Below, piece after piece: positions 43,200-55,399 of a DNA stretch of 64,000 nucleotides. Under the pieces are notes generated by a model. That model was given only the letters and a program-made list of their open reading frames with translations, had not been told where the DNA came from and searched no databases. Numbering within the stretch: position 1 is the stretch's first letter; each line of letters begins with the position of its first letter. A program made the position numbers and the translations under genes. Source of the DNA: Diogma glabrata (taxonomy: Eukaryota > Arthropoda > Insecta > Diptera > Cylindrotomidae); the NCBI GenBank assembly GCA_963693315.1, contig OY856186.1, positions 301,634,174 through 301,698,173 on the forward strand, in the 5' to 3' direction.

Positions 43200-43202
43200 T
43201 AA

Positions 43203-46200
43203 GGAAGTTTTGACTTTATTAGAGAATGTAATAAAAACACAAATGTTTAACCCTTAAGGGATGATATCGATCGAAATATGTATAAATAAAAAGAAATACA
43301 ATTCTAAGTTGAATCGACAGAGATGGTGTGGTAAATTGATTTGAATGATAAGTATAATACACAGTTTTATTTTTAATCTAACGGCATTAAGAAAATGTTA
43401 AGAAAATAATCAATCACACAGGGGTGTATTAAAACCCGAGCAATTTTTTTGTCCGATTATTAGCAATGGTTTGCAAACCAAACTTCGTTTTTTTTCAAAC
43501 TTAAACTTAAGTCGGCCCCGACAAGGGGCAAATTTTGTAAACAAATTTTTTGGGCAAAGTTTGTAAACAATTTTGCTTCTGAAATTTTTATAATTTATTT
43601 TTAATAAATATTGTGACGTTTTTCTAGCCTTACTTCGAATTAGTCTTGCTCTCAATTCGATAAACGCACTTCTGAATCTCTTTCTGGATTCGATTACTAA
43701 TTTTTAAGCACAAACACCAGGTTTTATTAAGTATTAAACACCCTAATTTTCCACAACAACAGAGAAACAATACAGCAAACAATATTCCTATCCAGAATAT
43801 TGTTACAACAACTTCCGAAACTTCAACGCTTGTTTGTAGAAATTTCCAGTTCATAGCTTTCAAAATAATACACAAAATATTTCCACTCAATAACACTCAA
43901 AACTTTATTCACAAAAACTAATTTAAAAGTAACTTTTAACACGGTTTTATATACACGATATAACGATTTGTTTACAATTAATTCTCACTTAAACTATTTT
44001 GAAAATCGCACTTTTTACATCATCCATCGCAGGTTAAAAAAACATTATTTAATTTTGCAAGAGGGATTCCTTACATACAATTATGCACAATTTCTCGTTC
44101 ATTCGATGTCACTGCCGATTATATTAGAGATCAATCTAAGAATATTCGATAAAATTATTTTTTTCCTAATATGTTGATTTTATTCATAAAATTACACAAT
44201 TTTATTTCATATTGACCCTGATTCTTAGAAGCGAATGTGACCTTGATTTATTTTTGAAAAATTGTATTTCGAAAATTAAGGTTTTGTATTTCATTGCGTT
44301 TATGTAGAATCGTATTAATACATAGTACCTATATAAACCTTAATTCATCGGAACTAATCAATCTGTAAAGAATAATGAAGAAATAAATTACTTTTGTTAT
44401 TTACCAACTGTTCTATCGTTTAGATTCTGGCTTGCTGTAACGTCATTCCAGTACTTCTAAAACACCATTGCTTTCGGTGAACAACTTAGTGAGTTGAGGC
44501 TTTAGACGAACCACTCGGCACATCGTTACATGCAAATTTATAGTATCCGAAATGACTAAAATTTTAAACATAATTTAATAGGAAAATAAAAAAGTTATCT
44601 AATTTACAAAAGATTATTTCCTCTAAGGCTTTTTTGATATCAAACAAGACGTATTAATAACAGTTTAAGTTATCTAGCACATTATGCAGCAATCACTCAA
44701 ATCACCCTCCACTTCATCATTCAATTTATTTTAAACATTTTCTTTGCATTTTTTTTAAATACAAAAATTTTCTTTAAATTACCCAACAACAATCAACTAC
44801 CCTAATACAAGATTTTTATTCCATCAAAATGATCTTCAGAATACATTGTGCCGTGTTTTATTTTTCTTCAACAAAAAAAAAATATACGAAACAAAAATCG
44901 GTTATAAATTTGAAAAGACACAGCGAAATTAAGAAAGAATAATTTATGTTAATTTTTCATTTTTTATTTAAATTTTTCTTTTCTGTTCAAAGGAAAACTT
45001 TCAAGCATTCCATAAAATGATGGAAATATTTTTCTTTTAACGTATACATACTTACTAAATATATAAAACAAAACGCTATGAAAAACTTTTTTTGTTTTCT
45101 TTTTTTTTATGTTAAAATGATAATTTGAGTGTTTTTCTTTTTTCCGGTTTTACTTTTTTCTACGTTAATGTAGTTTTTATGAGTGTTTGAGGTGGTTTTT
45201 TCTTCTTTTCGTTAAGAGAAAAATATTGATGGAAATTTAAAATATTTAAATATAATTTGATTATAAGTCGTTAAACTGTGAGGGAAATTAATGTGCATCT
45301 CTTTAAAATAGCTTTAATAACAGTTGATGGTTGTTAATAGCCTTAAGACTTTTTGTTAGATTTTTGTTTTAACTTTTAAGAAATTGCTAGGAGTGAGAAT
45401 TTAAGTCTTGTAAAAAGTGACTGTAAAAATAATAGTAAATGATTCATAAAGTACAAACGAAAGAGAAAATATTTGAAAAAAAAAAAATTTAAATTATAAC
45501 CAACAAACCAACCAAAATTTAATCAAAATTTTTCCTAAAATAATTGATAAGAAATAAAGTTTAAAGTTAATTTTTTTTCGCTTTGTTGTGGACCGACAAT
45601 TTTTTTATAATGGGTTCATTGTGTAGGAGCGAGTTATTATAATATGTATATAGTTTTTAGGTAGATTTTATAGAAAAATTTTCCTATTTTAATATGCGTC
45701 ATCCAATATCGTCCTCTCGGTCGCATTTTTGAAACTACACTAAAAATATTTTTTGAAAATATGCGACCAAGATCTTGGAAAAAAATTTGTAAACGGACTA
45801 TATTGGGATAGTGGTTAGGAGACTAGAGTCCTGAAAGCGAAGAATTTAAAGCGTTACAAGGAACGTTTGGATCAAAATATTTTAATAAAATTTATGAATG
45901 AACATATGTAGTTCACTCATTTTTGTAAAAGAGTAAACTCTATGAAAGTAACCAAGATCAAATATGAAATTTTTTTACCGTAGATCGAACATAATTTTTT
46001 ACAAAATTAAAAAAAGTTCAAGTTCAGGTGTTAAGAACAGGCGCAGGCTGTTGAAACGGATAAAAATTCAAACCACTCTGCTATCATCATTTTTAAATTT
46101 TATATTGGTTCAACTTATCTTTTATTTAAGATGAACTTTTAAGGTTCAGAGATTTTCAGTCTTCTACCCCAAGGCAGTTCCAATTTTATAAGCCTTATAC

Positions 46201-46645
46201 TATAAACTAAAAATAATCTCAATTAATGAGATTCCAATAAGAATTTTATATCTAGTTGTCGTGTTTTGTTTGTTTTCTGAGAATATCGTCTGAATAAATG
46301 AAAAGAAAATGAAAAAATTCAAAGCGCAGGGTATCTGCTAGAAATGGGTAGATTTCTTTTCCAGACAGATTCGTTGTCATATAGATTTGGATGTCTCTGA
46401 TTAGTTTAAATAAAAAAAAATTAAATACAAATTAAATAAATCTTTGCAATACCTCGTCTCATCCAAATCATATTCCAAATCTAGTCATTGGCCCTAAATT
46501 TTATATTATTGAGAGTTTGAACCATTCATTATTTCTTATCGAACTGAAAGAAATTCATATTATGAATTTGTATTTCCGGGATTTCTTTAATTATTTTTTT
46601 ATTTGTATATCCTCAATTAAACCCGTTTTTTGAATTAATATAAAT
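43203..46645. other. No firm gene; one hydrophobic frame
   Basis: About 3.4 kb of AT-rich sequence. The only notable frame is 43630-43896 on the minus strand (88 codons). It contains a clear membrane segment (VVTIFWIGILFAVLFLCCCG) followed by Cys- and Lys-rich sequence. It could be a decayed envelope-like tail or chance; I do not recognise it. Confidence 0.35.
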
Positions 46646-46712
46646 TTATTGTTAAAAAATCTATATATTTCGGGCTAGGCCCATCTTCAGGATTATAATA
46701 TATTAACAATAA
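46646..46712 (-). ncRNA. Hammerhead ribozyme candidate (Penelope-type)
   Basis: Minus strand, in order: outer stem arm TTATTGTTAA (46712-46703), AATC, core CTGAAGA (46690-46684), helix II GGGC-CTA-GCCC, core GAAA (46671-46668), a minimal helix III in TATAT, A17 at 46662, GATT, then TTAACAATAA (46655-46646). CUGANGA and GAAA match the hammerhead consensus. AATC/GATT and the outer 10-bp arm form helix I with an asymmetric internal loop. Predicted cleavage follows 46662. Penelope-like elements are known to carry such motifs with very short helix III. No Penelope RT lies beside this copy, so it is a detached fragment. Confidence 0.55.
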
Positions 46713-47204
46713 TATAAAAATTCAAAAATTAAAAAAGCATTTGACATTGTTATAAAAACAATAAACAAAAAGTAAAATATAATTTTAACATACGTTACTA
46801 CGTTAAAATTAAAAAATTGTAAAAGTACTAGATTATTAATATAAGACTTTTAAAACATTTTGATCAAATTATAATAGTTATTAGAAAAGTATTTTTTGTA
46901 ATTTTTAAAATTACATATTGATTCTTCATTTGAAAGAAATTCCACAATTCGAATCATTTTCCACATCCAAAAAATGGAGTAAAATTTTACAAATTCTAAA
47001 CGAAACTGGCTCCATTTTCAATTGTGGCTTTAGTGAAAAAAATTTCAAAAACAAGAAAAATTTGGCAAGCCTACGTAGCAATGCTTCGGCAATACACATA
47101 ATTTTTCTTATTCAATGGGTTGGGTGAAATTTTACAAATGCTTTAAATGTTTTCGGGTTAGTTTAAGATATATTTTTGAATAGAAGAAAATCAGGAACAC
47201 CTAT

Positions 47205-47450
47205 TGTATTGTTTTTAAATATGTCATTAAAACATTGATAATTTATATTAAATTATTTATTTATTATTAAACATAACTCGGTTGTACATTATATTAAATT
47301 AAGATGTATTTTAATTGATCCCCCGTATGCAATTGATCTCTTTATTTTTATAGCCAAAATATGTTTGTTAATTTTTTACAATTAGATTTAACTGTACTTA
47401 AAATTAATACTAACAGGGTGGACCAACATATTTATTATCTTTATACAACA
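47205..47450 (-). repeat. LTR (3' LTR in element sense)
   Basis: 246 bp, plus-strand ends TGTATTG and ACAACA. It is preceded in element sense by AAGGGAGG. Confidence 0.92.
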
Positions 47451-47639
47451 CCTCCCTTATAAAATATATAATTTAATTTTCTATAAGTAATTAAATTAAA
47501 TTCTTTTTTATTGTTATTTCAAAATTCAAATTTTTTTTTAATTTTATAAACCAACACCAAATACAAATTCAAATTTTTTTTTTTGTTTTATTATTTTAAC
47601 AATTATAAATTTCAACATTATTACCCACCCGTTAACTGG

Positions 47640-49728
47640 GAAAATTGAACATTTTATCTTCTTCGCAAATCTTTCGAATTTCGACGCAAAATTGAATTAT
47701 TGGATTCCAATTGAATCCAATACGAACGTGGTGTACTGTCAGCTGAGTTAATGTGAGCCTTTACCCATCCAATCTTAGGCAAATGAACCCATACTTTTCC
47801 CCTTGTACAAAATTCGGTTTTTCCCTAACCCCTTTACTGTCATAGTAATGTTTATTTTTAGCGTTTTTTCGTTCCAAATTTTTTCTCATAGGTGGAACAA
47901 CTGAAGGTCTATACAAATCTTTTTTAGCAGGCAAATTGGATCTTGTTTGTCTGCTCATAAGGAGCTCAGTAGGTGATGCTGATACATCTTTAAGTGGTGT
48001 GTTACGGTATTCCAATAACGCAACCCATAATTCAATTTTTGATTCATGACATTTTTTAATTAAATTTTTTGCTATGTCTACCGCTTTTTCTGCAAAACCA
48101 TTTGCTTGAGAATATGTGGGACTTGTTGTGACTAGCATAATATCATAAATCGAAAATTTCTAAATTCATACGAATTAAATGGTACATTATCGGACACAAT
48201 TTTACGAGGAATCCCGTGATTCGAAAAAACTATTTTTAATTTTGCGATTAATTCTGATGCACGTTTTGAATTAATTGGCATTATATCCAGATAACGTGAA
48301 TAATAATCTGACATTATTAAATACTCTTTACCGCCAAACTCACCAATGTCTAATGCAATAATTTCAAAAGGCAGCTCTGGCACTTCGTGCGAAATCATTG
48401 GTTGCTTGACATTCCTATTCCTGTATTTTTGACAAATATTACACCCTAAAATTTTATTTTCTATATCTTCAGACAACCCTGGCCAGTACACTAAACTACG
48501 TGCTCGACATCTTGTTTTATCGATACCTAAATGAGATTGGTGTAATAAATTCAATATCTCACCTCTTAATGATTTTGGGACAATAATACGATCATTCATA
48601 AAGAGTAAATGATCATCAATCATAATATCATCTTTAAATCGATAATAATATTTCAATTCATCACTTAAACTTTTCTTACTAACAGGCCATCCATTAAATA
48701 TCATTTTCTTCATTGCTTTTAAGCTTGGATCATTTTCAGTTTCCCTTTGGAATTCAATTTTCTTTTAAGAGCTCACATTAATTGAATGAACCAAGTCATT
48801 CAACCCTTCAATCTCAGATTCACAAAAATCTTTGTCAAAATATCTTGACAACAAATCAGCCACATATAGATATTTTCCCGGAACATAAGTTAAATTTAAG
48901 GAATATTTCATTAACCGTAACTTCATCCGTTGTAAACGTGGCGATGGAGTTTTATCTAAATCTTTTTGCATGATATTAATGAGGGGCTTGTGATCCGTTT
49001 TTACGTTAATTTTACGCCCATAAATATAATAGTGAAACTTCTTACATGCGAAAACTATCGCCAGAAATTCTTTTTCAATTTGGGCATAACGAACTTCAGC
49101 ATCACTTAAACTTCGAGAAGCAAAGCACACTGGCTTTCCCTCTTGCATTAGACAACACCCTAAACCGTGCTTAGATGCATCCGTTTCTATGCTGATGTCT
49201 TTCATAACATCAAAAGTTTTCAATGTTGGAGCACTGGTAATCAATTCTTTAATTTTATCAAGACACTCTGCATGCGATGGTAGCCATTCAAAAATTATAT
49301 TTTTCTTTAATAATTCACGAAATGGTTGAGAAATTTCGGCAAGATTGGGAACGAAATTTCTAACGTAATTAACCATACCTAATAATTTTTGCAAATCCTT
49401 CTTGTTGGCCGGAGACTCAATTTTTTTAATTGCTAACATTCTATCAGGATCACAAGAAATGCCTTCTTCCGAAATTATATGCCCTAAATATTTGACCTGT
49501 TGGACCCTATATTGAAATTTGTTACGATTGAATTTAATATTTTTTTCGCGTGCCCTATCAATCACTAATTTTAAAATCTTATCATGCTGCTCTAACGAAT
49601 CTGCAGCTATTATTATATCATCAATATAAACTGATACACCATCTATATCAGCAAAATTTTTTTCATTGTATTTTTGAAATACTTCAGGGGCAATTTTTAT
49701 ACCAAAAGCTAATCTTTTAAAAGAGTAA
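47640..49728 (-). pseudogene. pol: Pol part 2: RT palm, RNase H, integrase (broken)
   Basis: The frame open from about 49728 holds FKRLAFGIKIAPEVF, the RT catalytic YIDD (near 49630), KVKYLGHIISEEGI-type sequence and RNase H (ETDASKHGLGC, TDHKPLINIM). An in-frame TAA at 48765-48767 separates it from integrase. The integrase zinc domain (HLGIDKT ... CNICQKY) follows in the same frame, then the core with SDNVPFNS, where SDNGPxF is expected and one residue is missing. A frameshift near 48150 leads to the Glu-bearing NGFAEKAVDIAK and EYRNTPLK. A further shift near 47800 gives the C-terminal tail ending at about 47645. Confidence 0.85.
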
Positions 49729-51279
49729 CACTTGCCAGTATCCTTCTTGCCAGTATCCTTCTCTCAGGTCTAAAACCGTAAACCATTTTTTCTTATTTAA
49801 TTTTTCAGCCACTTCAGTAAAAGATGGAATAAGATAGTTTTCTTCTTTAATTGCTTTGTTTAAATCTTGTGGATCTAAACACAGCCTCAATTGTCCATTC
49901 GATTTTTCAACAATTACTAGGTTTGATACAAAATCTAAAGGTTCATTAACCTTTTCAATAATTCCGCGATCAACCATACGATCTAATTCCATTTTTACAG
50001 GCTTCATCAACGATAATGGAATTCTTCGAGCTGGTTTAATACTTCCTGTCGTTCCATCTTTCAATTCAATATTAAAATTTTCTATAAAACACCCTAATTT
50101 ATCGTCAAAAATATCGGAATTATCTGTTAAAAATTTCTCTTTACCATTTGCTATTTCAAAAATTCTTTTAACTAAATTTAATTCAGTACAACCATTTACA
50201 CCAAGTATAGGAACAGAATTAGTATCAATTATTAAAAAATTTTGAACGGAAATGTCATTACTTGACATACAAACACAATTTGCTACTCCTAACACATCTA
50301 ATTTTGCACCACCGTATGCTTCAACTGCATTATTACATTTAATCATATTTAAATTTTTAATTTTATTAGCATATCGCAAAGGCAACACATTTGCGTCCGC
50401 TCCAGTATCCAACTTAAAAGTAATCAATGCATCATTCACGCGAATTTTTTGATACCACGATTTATTATTAATATTTTCAAATATATTATTTGAAAGTGAA
50501 TTTATTTGAAAATTATAATCATCATTTTGAAATTTTACCTCTTGAATTTTTTTCATACTGCATTTCACCGCGAAATGGTTCAATTTTCCACAGTTATTAC
50601 ATCTTTTGCCGAAAGCGGGACATTTTTTAAAAGCATGTACATATCCACAAAATCTACAATCAGAAAAATTTTTATTATAATCTTTATTTTTATTATTATA
50701 ATTATTTTGCGATCTATTTTGTTCATAATGTCCGTTATTTTTATTAATAAATTTTTTTACATTTTTTTCATTATTAAATTGTCTATGTTGCACGTAATTT
50801 GTTTTTTGTTTAATTGTATTTACACGTACATTACCGTTTTCCCTATACTCACCATCCTCTTCATTTTGTTTTCTATTTACCGTTTCCATACTGTTTATGA
50901 TGCTTGAACAACCTGCTTGCTGCATGCTACTTGCTTGACTCTTGGATACCTCCGATGACCTTGCCATATTAACCGCATTATCACATGTTAAATTTTCAGC
51001 TTCCAACAATTTCTTTTGTAAATTTTTATCCCAAACACCAAGAACAATCCGGTCGCGTAGCATTCTTCCCTCATTCTCAAATCCACATGTACGTACTAAT
51101 TTTCGAATGTCCATCCAAAAATTATCAAACGGTTCATCTCTGCGTTGCTGTCGATTATGAAACTTAAATGTTTCATACACCTCGTTTGTTTTTGGTTTAC
51201 AAAACGATTCAAATGATTTAACAACTTCTTCATATTTATCTCTCTTATCTGCTGGTAAATTGAACAGCATGTGGCCCAA
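49717..51279 (-). pseudogene. gag-pol: Gag C-terminal half, protease and RT fingers
   Basis: 520-codon frame. It opens in the Gag capsid region (FHNRQQRRDEPFDNFWMDIR). Two zinc knuckles follow: CRFCGYVHAFKKC (CX2CX3HX4C, one residue short) and CNNCGKLNHFAVKC (CX2CX4HX4C). The protease has FKLDTGADANVLPL. RT begins with IKPARRIPLSLMKPVKMELD and LRLCLDPQDLNKA and reaches LDLREGYWQ, where a 15-bp in-frame duplication (49732-49746 and 49747-49761) repeats EGYWQ. The frame then terminates through a frameshift near 49725. Gag and Pol share one frame here, so no programmed frameshift is needed. Confidence 0.88.
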
Positions 51280-51529
51280 TTGTATTTAAAAATATCGCCA
51301 CCTTAACAGCTTCTGGTTTTTTGGAAATTTCAATTGCTGTACCAAAAATTTGGAAATTTTGCCAAAAAATCCTCCAATTCTCAGATATATTACCATCCAG
51401 TAACAACTCATCAACCTTTTTTACGTAATCCATCACTACAGAGTTTTCAATATATACTTTCTTCGGTGGTCTTCCACGTGGTTTTTTCACTAAACTTTTA
51501 TTCAGCGCAGCACCTTTAACAATTCCCAT
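51245..51529 (-). pseudogene. gag: Gag N-terminus with AT-hook-like motif
   Basis: 94 codons from ATG 51529. Early residues include KKPRGRPPKKVY, matching the AT-hook core (RGRPP) flanked by basic residues. The frame goes out of phase with the rest of Gag within 51245-51279, where a single-base change shifts it. The ATG lies 107 bp inside the 5' LTR edge, typical for this element class. Confidence 0.75.
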
Positions 51530-51635
51530 TAATTAACTTCACTTAATTTTTCATATAACTAATCAAATATTTCGTTTTAATTAGTTTCACTTTTCACTAA
51601 ACTTAAATAAATTTCCGAAACTTTCCTCAGCGCCA

Positions 51636-51881
51636 TGTATTGTTTTTAAATATGTCATTAAAACATTGATAATTTATATTAAATTATTTATTTATTATTA
51701 TACATAACTCGGTTGTACATTATATTAAATTAAGATGTATTTTAATTGATCTCCCGTATGCAATTGATCTCTTTATTTTTATAGCCAAAATATGTTTGTT
51801 AATTTTTTACAATTAGATTTAACTGTACTTAAAATTAATACTAACAGGGTGGACCAACATATTTATTATCTTTATACAACA
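51636..51881 (-). repeat. LTR (5' LTR in element sense)
   Basis: 246 bp, partner of 47205-47450, with differences seen only at ATTATACA/ATTAAACA and CTCCCG/CCCCCG. Confidence 0.92.
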
Positions 51882-51886
51882 CCTAT

Positions 51887-53829
51887 CATGCTCACGCTTT
51901 GCAAATATCTGATGATTCTCCATTATATATTTTCCATCCACCTATTATGGATCCAAATTTGCGTTTTAACGTAAAGAAAATATCCACACTAAAAAAAACC
52001 TCATCTCGAAGTTTGCAGTTGATTATTCAAACAAAGAAAAAATATTTGTAAACAATTTCACCGTGATTGGGACAACTACACGTAAACATTTTCCTGTCAA
52101 CAGAATGAGGTTTATTTAAAATATAAAGTGTTATATCCAATACAAAAATAGTAGAATAAAGTTAATAACTATTTCCATGAAAAAAATTTACTTTGGCCTT
52201 ATATCATGAATTTTTCATTTTAAAATTTAAGTATTTGAGATTAATTGAATTATATTTTATTTTCACATAAATATTACGTGTGATTGTGTGAACTACATGG
52301 TTCTATAACTGTACAGTTGTTGAAACGATTTCTTAATTCGATTCCACATATCTGCCCGCACGGTGAGGTTGAGACAACTGCATTTCGATTGGAAATAGAA
52401 CATGTTTTGTTCAGTGCATAGACAGATTTGTTTATGTCTACTTGGCCACTGACCGTACCGGCCAAACTGACTTTTGTTTCATATTTGACCGTTTAGTTTC
52501 ACAAACAATTCAAAGACGACGCAAATGGGTTTGTTTTTGTGGTTTCAACTCCAAATGATTTTGACCATACTCATCAGAAACTTGGTTTTTTGTGAAGAAA
52601 ATAGTCTAAAATAAAATCAACTTAAGTATCCCTTTTCTCAGACAATCTAATCGTTTCCACATCCATCGAACTGTACAAATCTTATACATGTCTATATTAT
52701 TTCACACCGGTAGATGATTGGTTTAAGAAAAATGTTTAAATAAAGAAAAATATTATTCGGGATTTATGTGAGCAATTTTACTCAAAAATATTATGTTGAA
52801 CGATAAGCCTAGTACGAAGATTGAGTGTAGCGAAATTTTAACGCGTTCTCCAAAGGTCTCCAAACCATCCGGTGAAACATCCATAAAACCAAACCGGTGA
52901 ACTGTAATTGGAGAGAAACTTGACTTGGGGGGGGGGGGGGGGGAGGGTTGCTTCTTTATATTTACTCGAAACCCATAGATCAGCCTTCAAAACGATCAAT
53001 TGGAATAAACAATTGCGCAAACCGATGGTGTATTATTTCTAAATAATTAGAAGCAGAAATGTTTTAATTACTTACTATCTCTAAGTCCCTGCCAATCTGC
53101 AGCTCTATAATCCCAAACAAGACTAGGATTAGTTTTAAACTACTTAAGAACTTGTAAATTTAAATGTGTGGAAATTAAATTATGATCTGACCCACCTAAG
53201 GTTCTGATAGTTTTATTTGTACCAACGATAGATCATTTGTCAAAAACAATGAATTACTTTTGCCAGGAATGTTTTTTATTTATTTCACTCAGATAATATA
53301 CCAGCTTTCCAGATTTCCTGGGTAGGTTGGTATATTATCTGAGGAAATTAAATATAAAATAAGATAATAATATAGTAAACATTTTATTTGACCAAAATGT
53401 TTTAGTATCAATAAATTCGTTCTATTCACAATAATGAAACCCCAACAAAAATATTTGTTTTCCAAGGCAGACAGATCGGCCCTTAGAAACGAAGTTTTTA
53501 CAGTGTTATTAATCCTTTAAAGCCTGGTTCCAAATCTTCTATTTCTCCTATTATTGGCGGTGGTTTAATCGTCACTGACACAGCAAGACAAGCCCCATTG
53601 TTCGCGGAACCCTTTGCTTTGAACTTGATCGTTTTGGAAACACCTATAGAAATACGCCAAATCCAGTCGTCAGGAGTTAGTATGAATAATCTTGATTTCA
53701 AAACCAAAATTGTCGAAAAAATCTTAAGAGAGTTAAATAACTCGGAGCGTAGGATTTCACCCCACAGTCCTAAATCAGATTAAAAATGTTCTCACCGACC
53801 GATACATTTCGGTATCCATCGATGACCTG
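51887..53829. other. No gene seen; poly-G tract and a hairpin
   Basis: Unassigned AT-rich DNA. It holds a run of about 17 G at 52927-52943 and an inverted repeat at 53289-53342 (15-bp perfect arms TCAGATAATATACCA, extendable to ~21 with one mismatch; loop 24 nt). No coding domain was recognised. Confidence 0.45.
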
Positions 53830-54310
53830 CTCCTGTTTCCATCCTGGCTCTTTCTGAGTCTGTGCAAGAACGTGCTATGCGAATTGTGGGTGATCGAAAT
53901 TTAACATCAAATCTAGATTCCCTACAACATTGTCGTTCTGTTACTGATCTCTTTGTTTTTTATAAATACCGTCACCAGAAGTGCTCCAACGAAATCTGAT
54001 TCATTACGCCTCAAACATATCCTTCTTCCCTGTTTTACTCGTCAATCGGTTTGTGCAAATAGTCAAAATGTTGCGATTACTCGCTGTTATAGTGACAGAA
54101 TGCAATGGGATTTCTTTGTCCGTAAATTGCATAAATGTAATGTTTTGCACGAATCAATAGTCTGGGTTCAATTCACAAAAGTTTAGAAAAAGCGTGTGTC
54201 AACACTTTAGAACGCATGATGTTGTGGAACCTAGGTCTTAAAAGGTATCTTTGTGTTGTTGTGACACATATTGTAATTCCTATAACACAACACTTTTCAT
54301 AAAAAAAAAT
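53830..54310 (+). mobile_element. Jockey-like LINE 3' end with short A tail
   Basis: The plus strand encodes decayed tail sequence (QERAMRIVGDRNLTS, LFVFYKYRHQ) in several frames. It then has the family 3' UTR ending ACACAACACTTTTCAT plus nine A's. It is the same family as the minus-strand copy at 54.6-55.15 kb, so the two form a diverged inverted pair. Confidence 0.7.
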
Positions 54311-54339
54311 TCTTTGGACCTCCCCAAACATTTTTTTGT

Positions 54340-54586
54340 GTGCGAGCCTGTGAGTACTGCGTACTTTCATACGATCAGCTATCAAAAATGCAAAATAAGT
54401 ACGATGGACTTATTGAATTGGTACAAGAGAATATTATTAAAGTTTTTTCAGCGTTTAATGCTGTTACCAAGGAAAATCAAGAAAAATTTGAATTGTTAGC
54501 CTTGGAGTTTACTACTTACCGTAAAGCATTTGATAAACTGGAAAATACAGTCAATAATCACCAAATAAGTAAGAAGATTGATCTAA
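54340..54586 (+). pseudogene. LINE ORF1 N-terminal fragment
   Basis: Frame with a CEYC start and a coiled-coil-like region (LIELVQENIIKVFSAFNAVT, KLENTVNNHQ). It fits ORF1 proteins of Jockey/CR1-type LINEs that begin with a Cys-rich finger. It is cut by the inverted LINE insertion whose poly(T) starts at about 54587, and its continuation is likely the ORF1 remnant at 55.4-56.0 kb. Confidence 0.5.
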
Positions 54587-55150
54587 TTTTTTTTTTTTTT
54601 AAATAAAATGTGTTGTGTAATAGGGTTTAGAATATGTGTCACAACAACACATAAATGCCTTTTAAGAACTAGGTATAGACCTGTGTCTAACAACAACTGG
54701 CGTTTTAAGGTGTAGATTAACGCTTTTTTTTTAAACATCTGTGGGTTGAAGCCACCTGAGACTAAGTGTTCCGGCAAACTATTCCATTTGTACGCAGTTC
54801 GGATAAAGAAGTCTCTCTGCGATCTGCCAGTATGACAGCGCGGGATCTTTACCGTTTCACCGGTTGCGGCAGCCGATTGCCGAGTGGAACGGGGGTAAGA
54901 AAAAGTTTGAGGCATGATGCCGCTGATTTCATCTGAGCACTGCTGATGACGATATTTGTAAAAAACAACGAGGTCAGCAACAGTGCGACGATGTTGTAGT
55001 GAATCAAGTTTTGATGTCAAAGTTCGATCACCCACAATTCGTATAGCCCGCTTTTGAAGAGTCCAAGAGGGCCAAGATGGAAACAGAGGCAGCACCCCAA
55101 ACTTGACAGTACTCCATACAGGGACGAATATAGGATTTATAAACATGGAG
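54587..55150 (-). mobile_element. 5'-truncated Jockey-like LINE, minus strand
   Basis: A 13-T run at 54588-54600 is the poly(A) tail of a minus-strand insertion. The open frame reads upstream through RAIRIVGDRTLTSKLDSLQH, ADLVVFYKYRHQ, IPRCHTGRSQRDFF and YKWNSLPEHL, the conserved C-terminal region after RT in Jockey-type LINEs. RT itself is missing (5' truncation). The frame is intact to 55146, so this copy is younger than its neighbours. Confidence 0.75.
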
Positions 55151-55399
55151 CAATTGGTATGGAGTGAAAAATGTTTTGCATCTATTTAGGAGGCCAGTTT
55201 TTTAGACGAATTACTTAGCGAATTAATATATCCTTGGATTGTGCAGCATAACATTGTCTTGACCATGACCTTACAACAGTCGATACTCTAGCAGCAATCT
55301 TTGGAACCTATACTAGTACATGAAATTGAAGGTCTTTATATAAGGCTGAATAATCTCTGGATGGTTAAATAGGATTGAAAATGGGCTATAAAATGCATT

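Larger units (their letters stand above)
47205..51881 (-). mobile_element. Ty3/gypsy element with young LTRs and broken gag-pol
   Basis: Full structure on the minus strand, 4,677 bp: LTRs 51636-51881 and 47205-47450 (246 bp each, two differences seen), flanked by CCTAT (47200-47204 and 51882-51886). The primer site TGGCGCTGAGGAAAG lies at 51635-51621 and the polypurine tract AAGGGAGG at 47458-47451. Gag-Pol is broken by two frameshifts in pol, one in gag, one in-frame stop and an in-frame duplication. It resembles elements annotated as K02A2.6-like. It could move only with help in trans, unless the breaks are sequence errors. Confidence 0.92.

Noticed and set aside
46918..47127. 69-codon frame with KKWSKILQILNETG, faintly Myb/SANT-like
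   Set aside because: Similarity is too weak and there are no supporting flanking exons or splice sites.
51995..52117. AAACCTCAT / ATGAGGTTT inverted pair as a small MITE
   Set aside because: Only 9 bp of complementarity and no target duplication.
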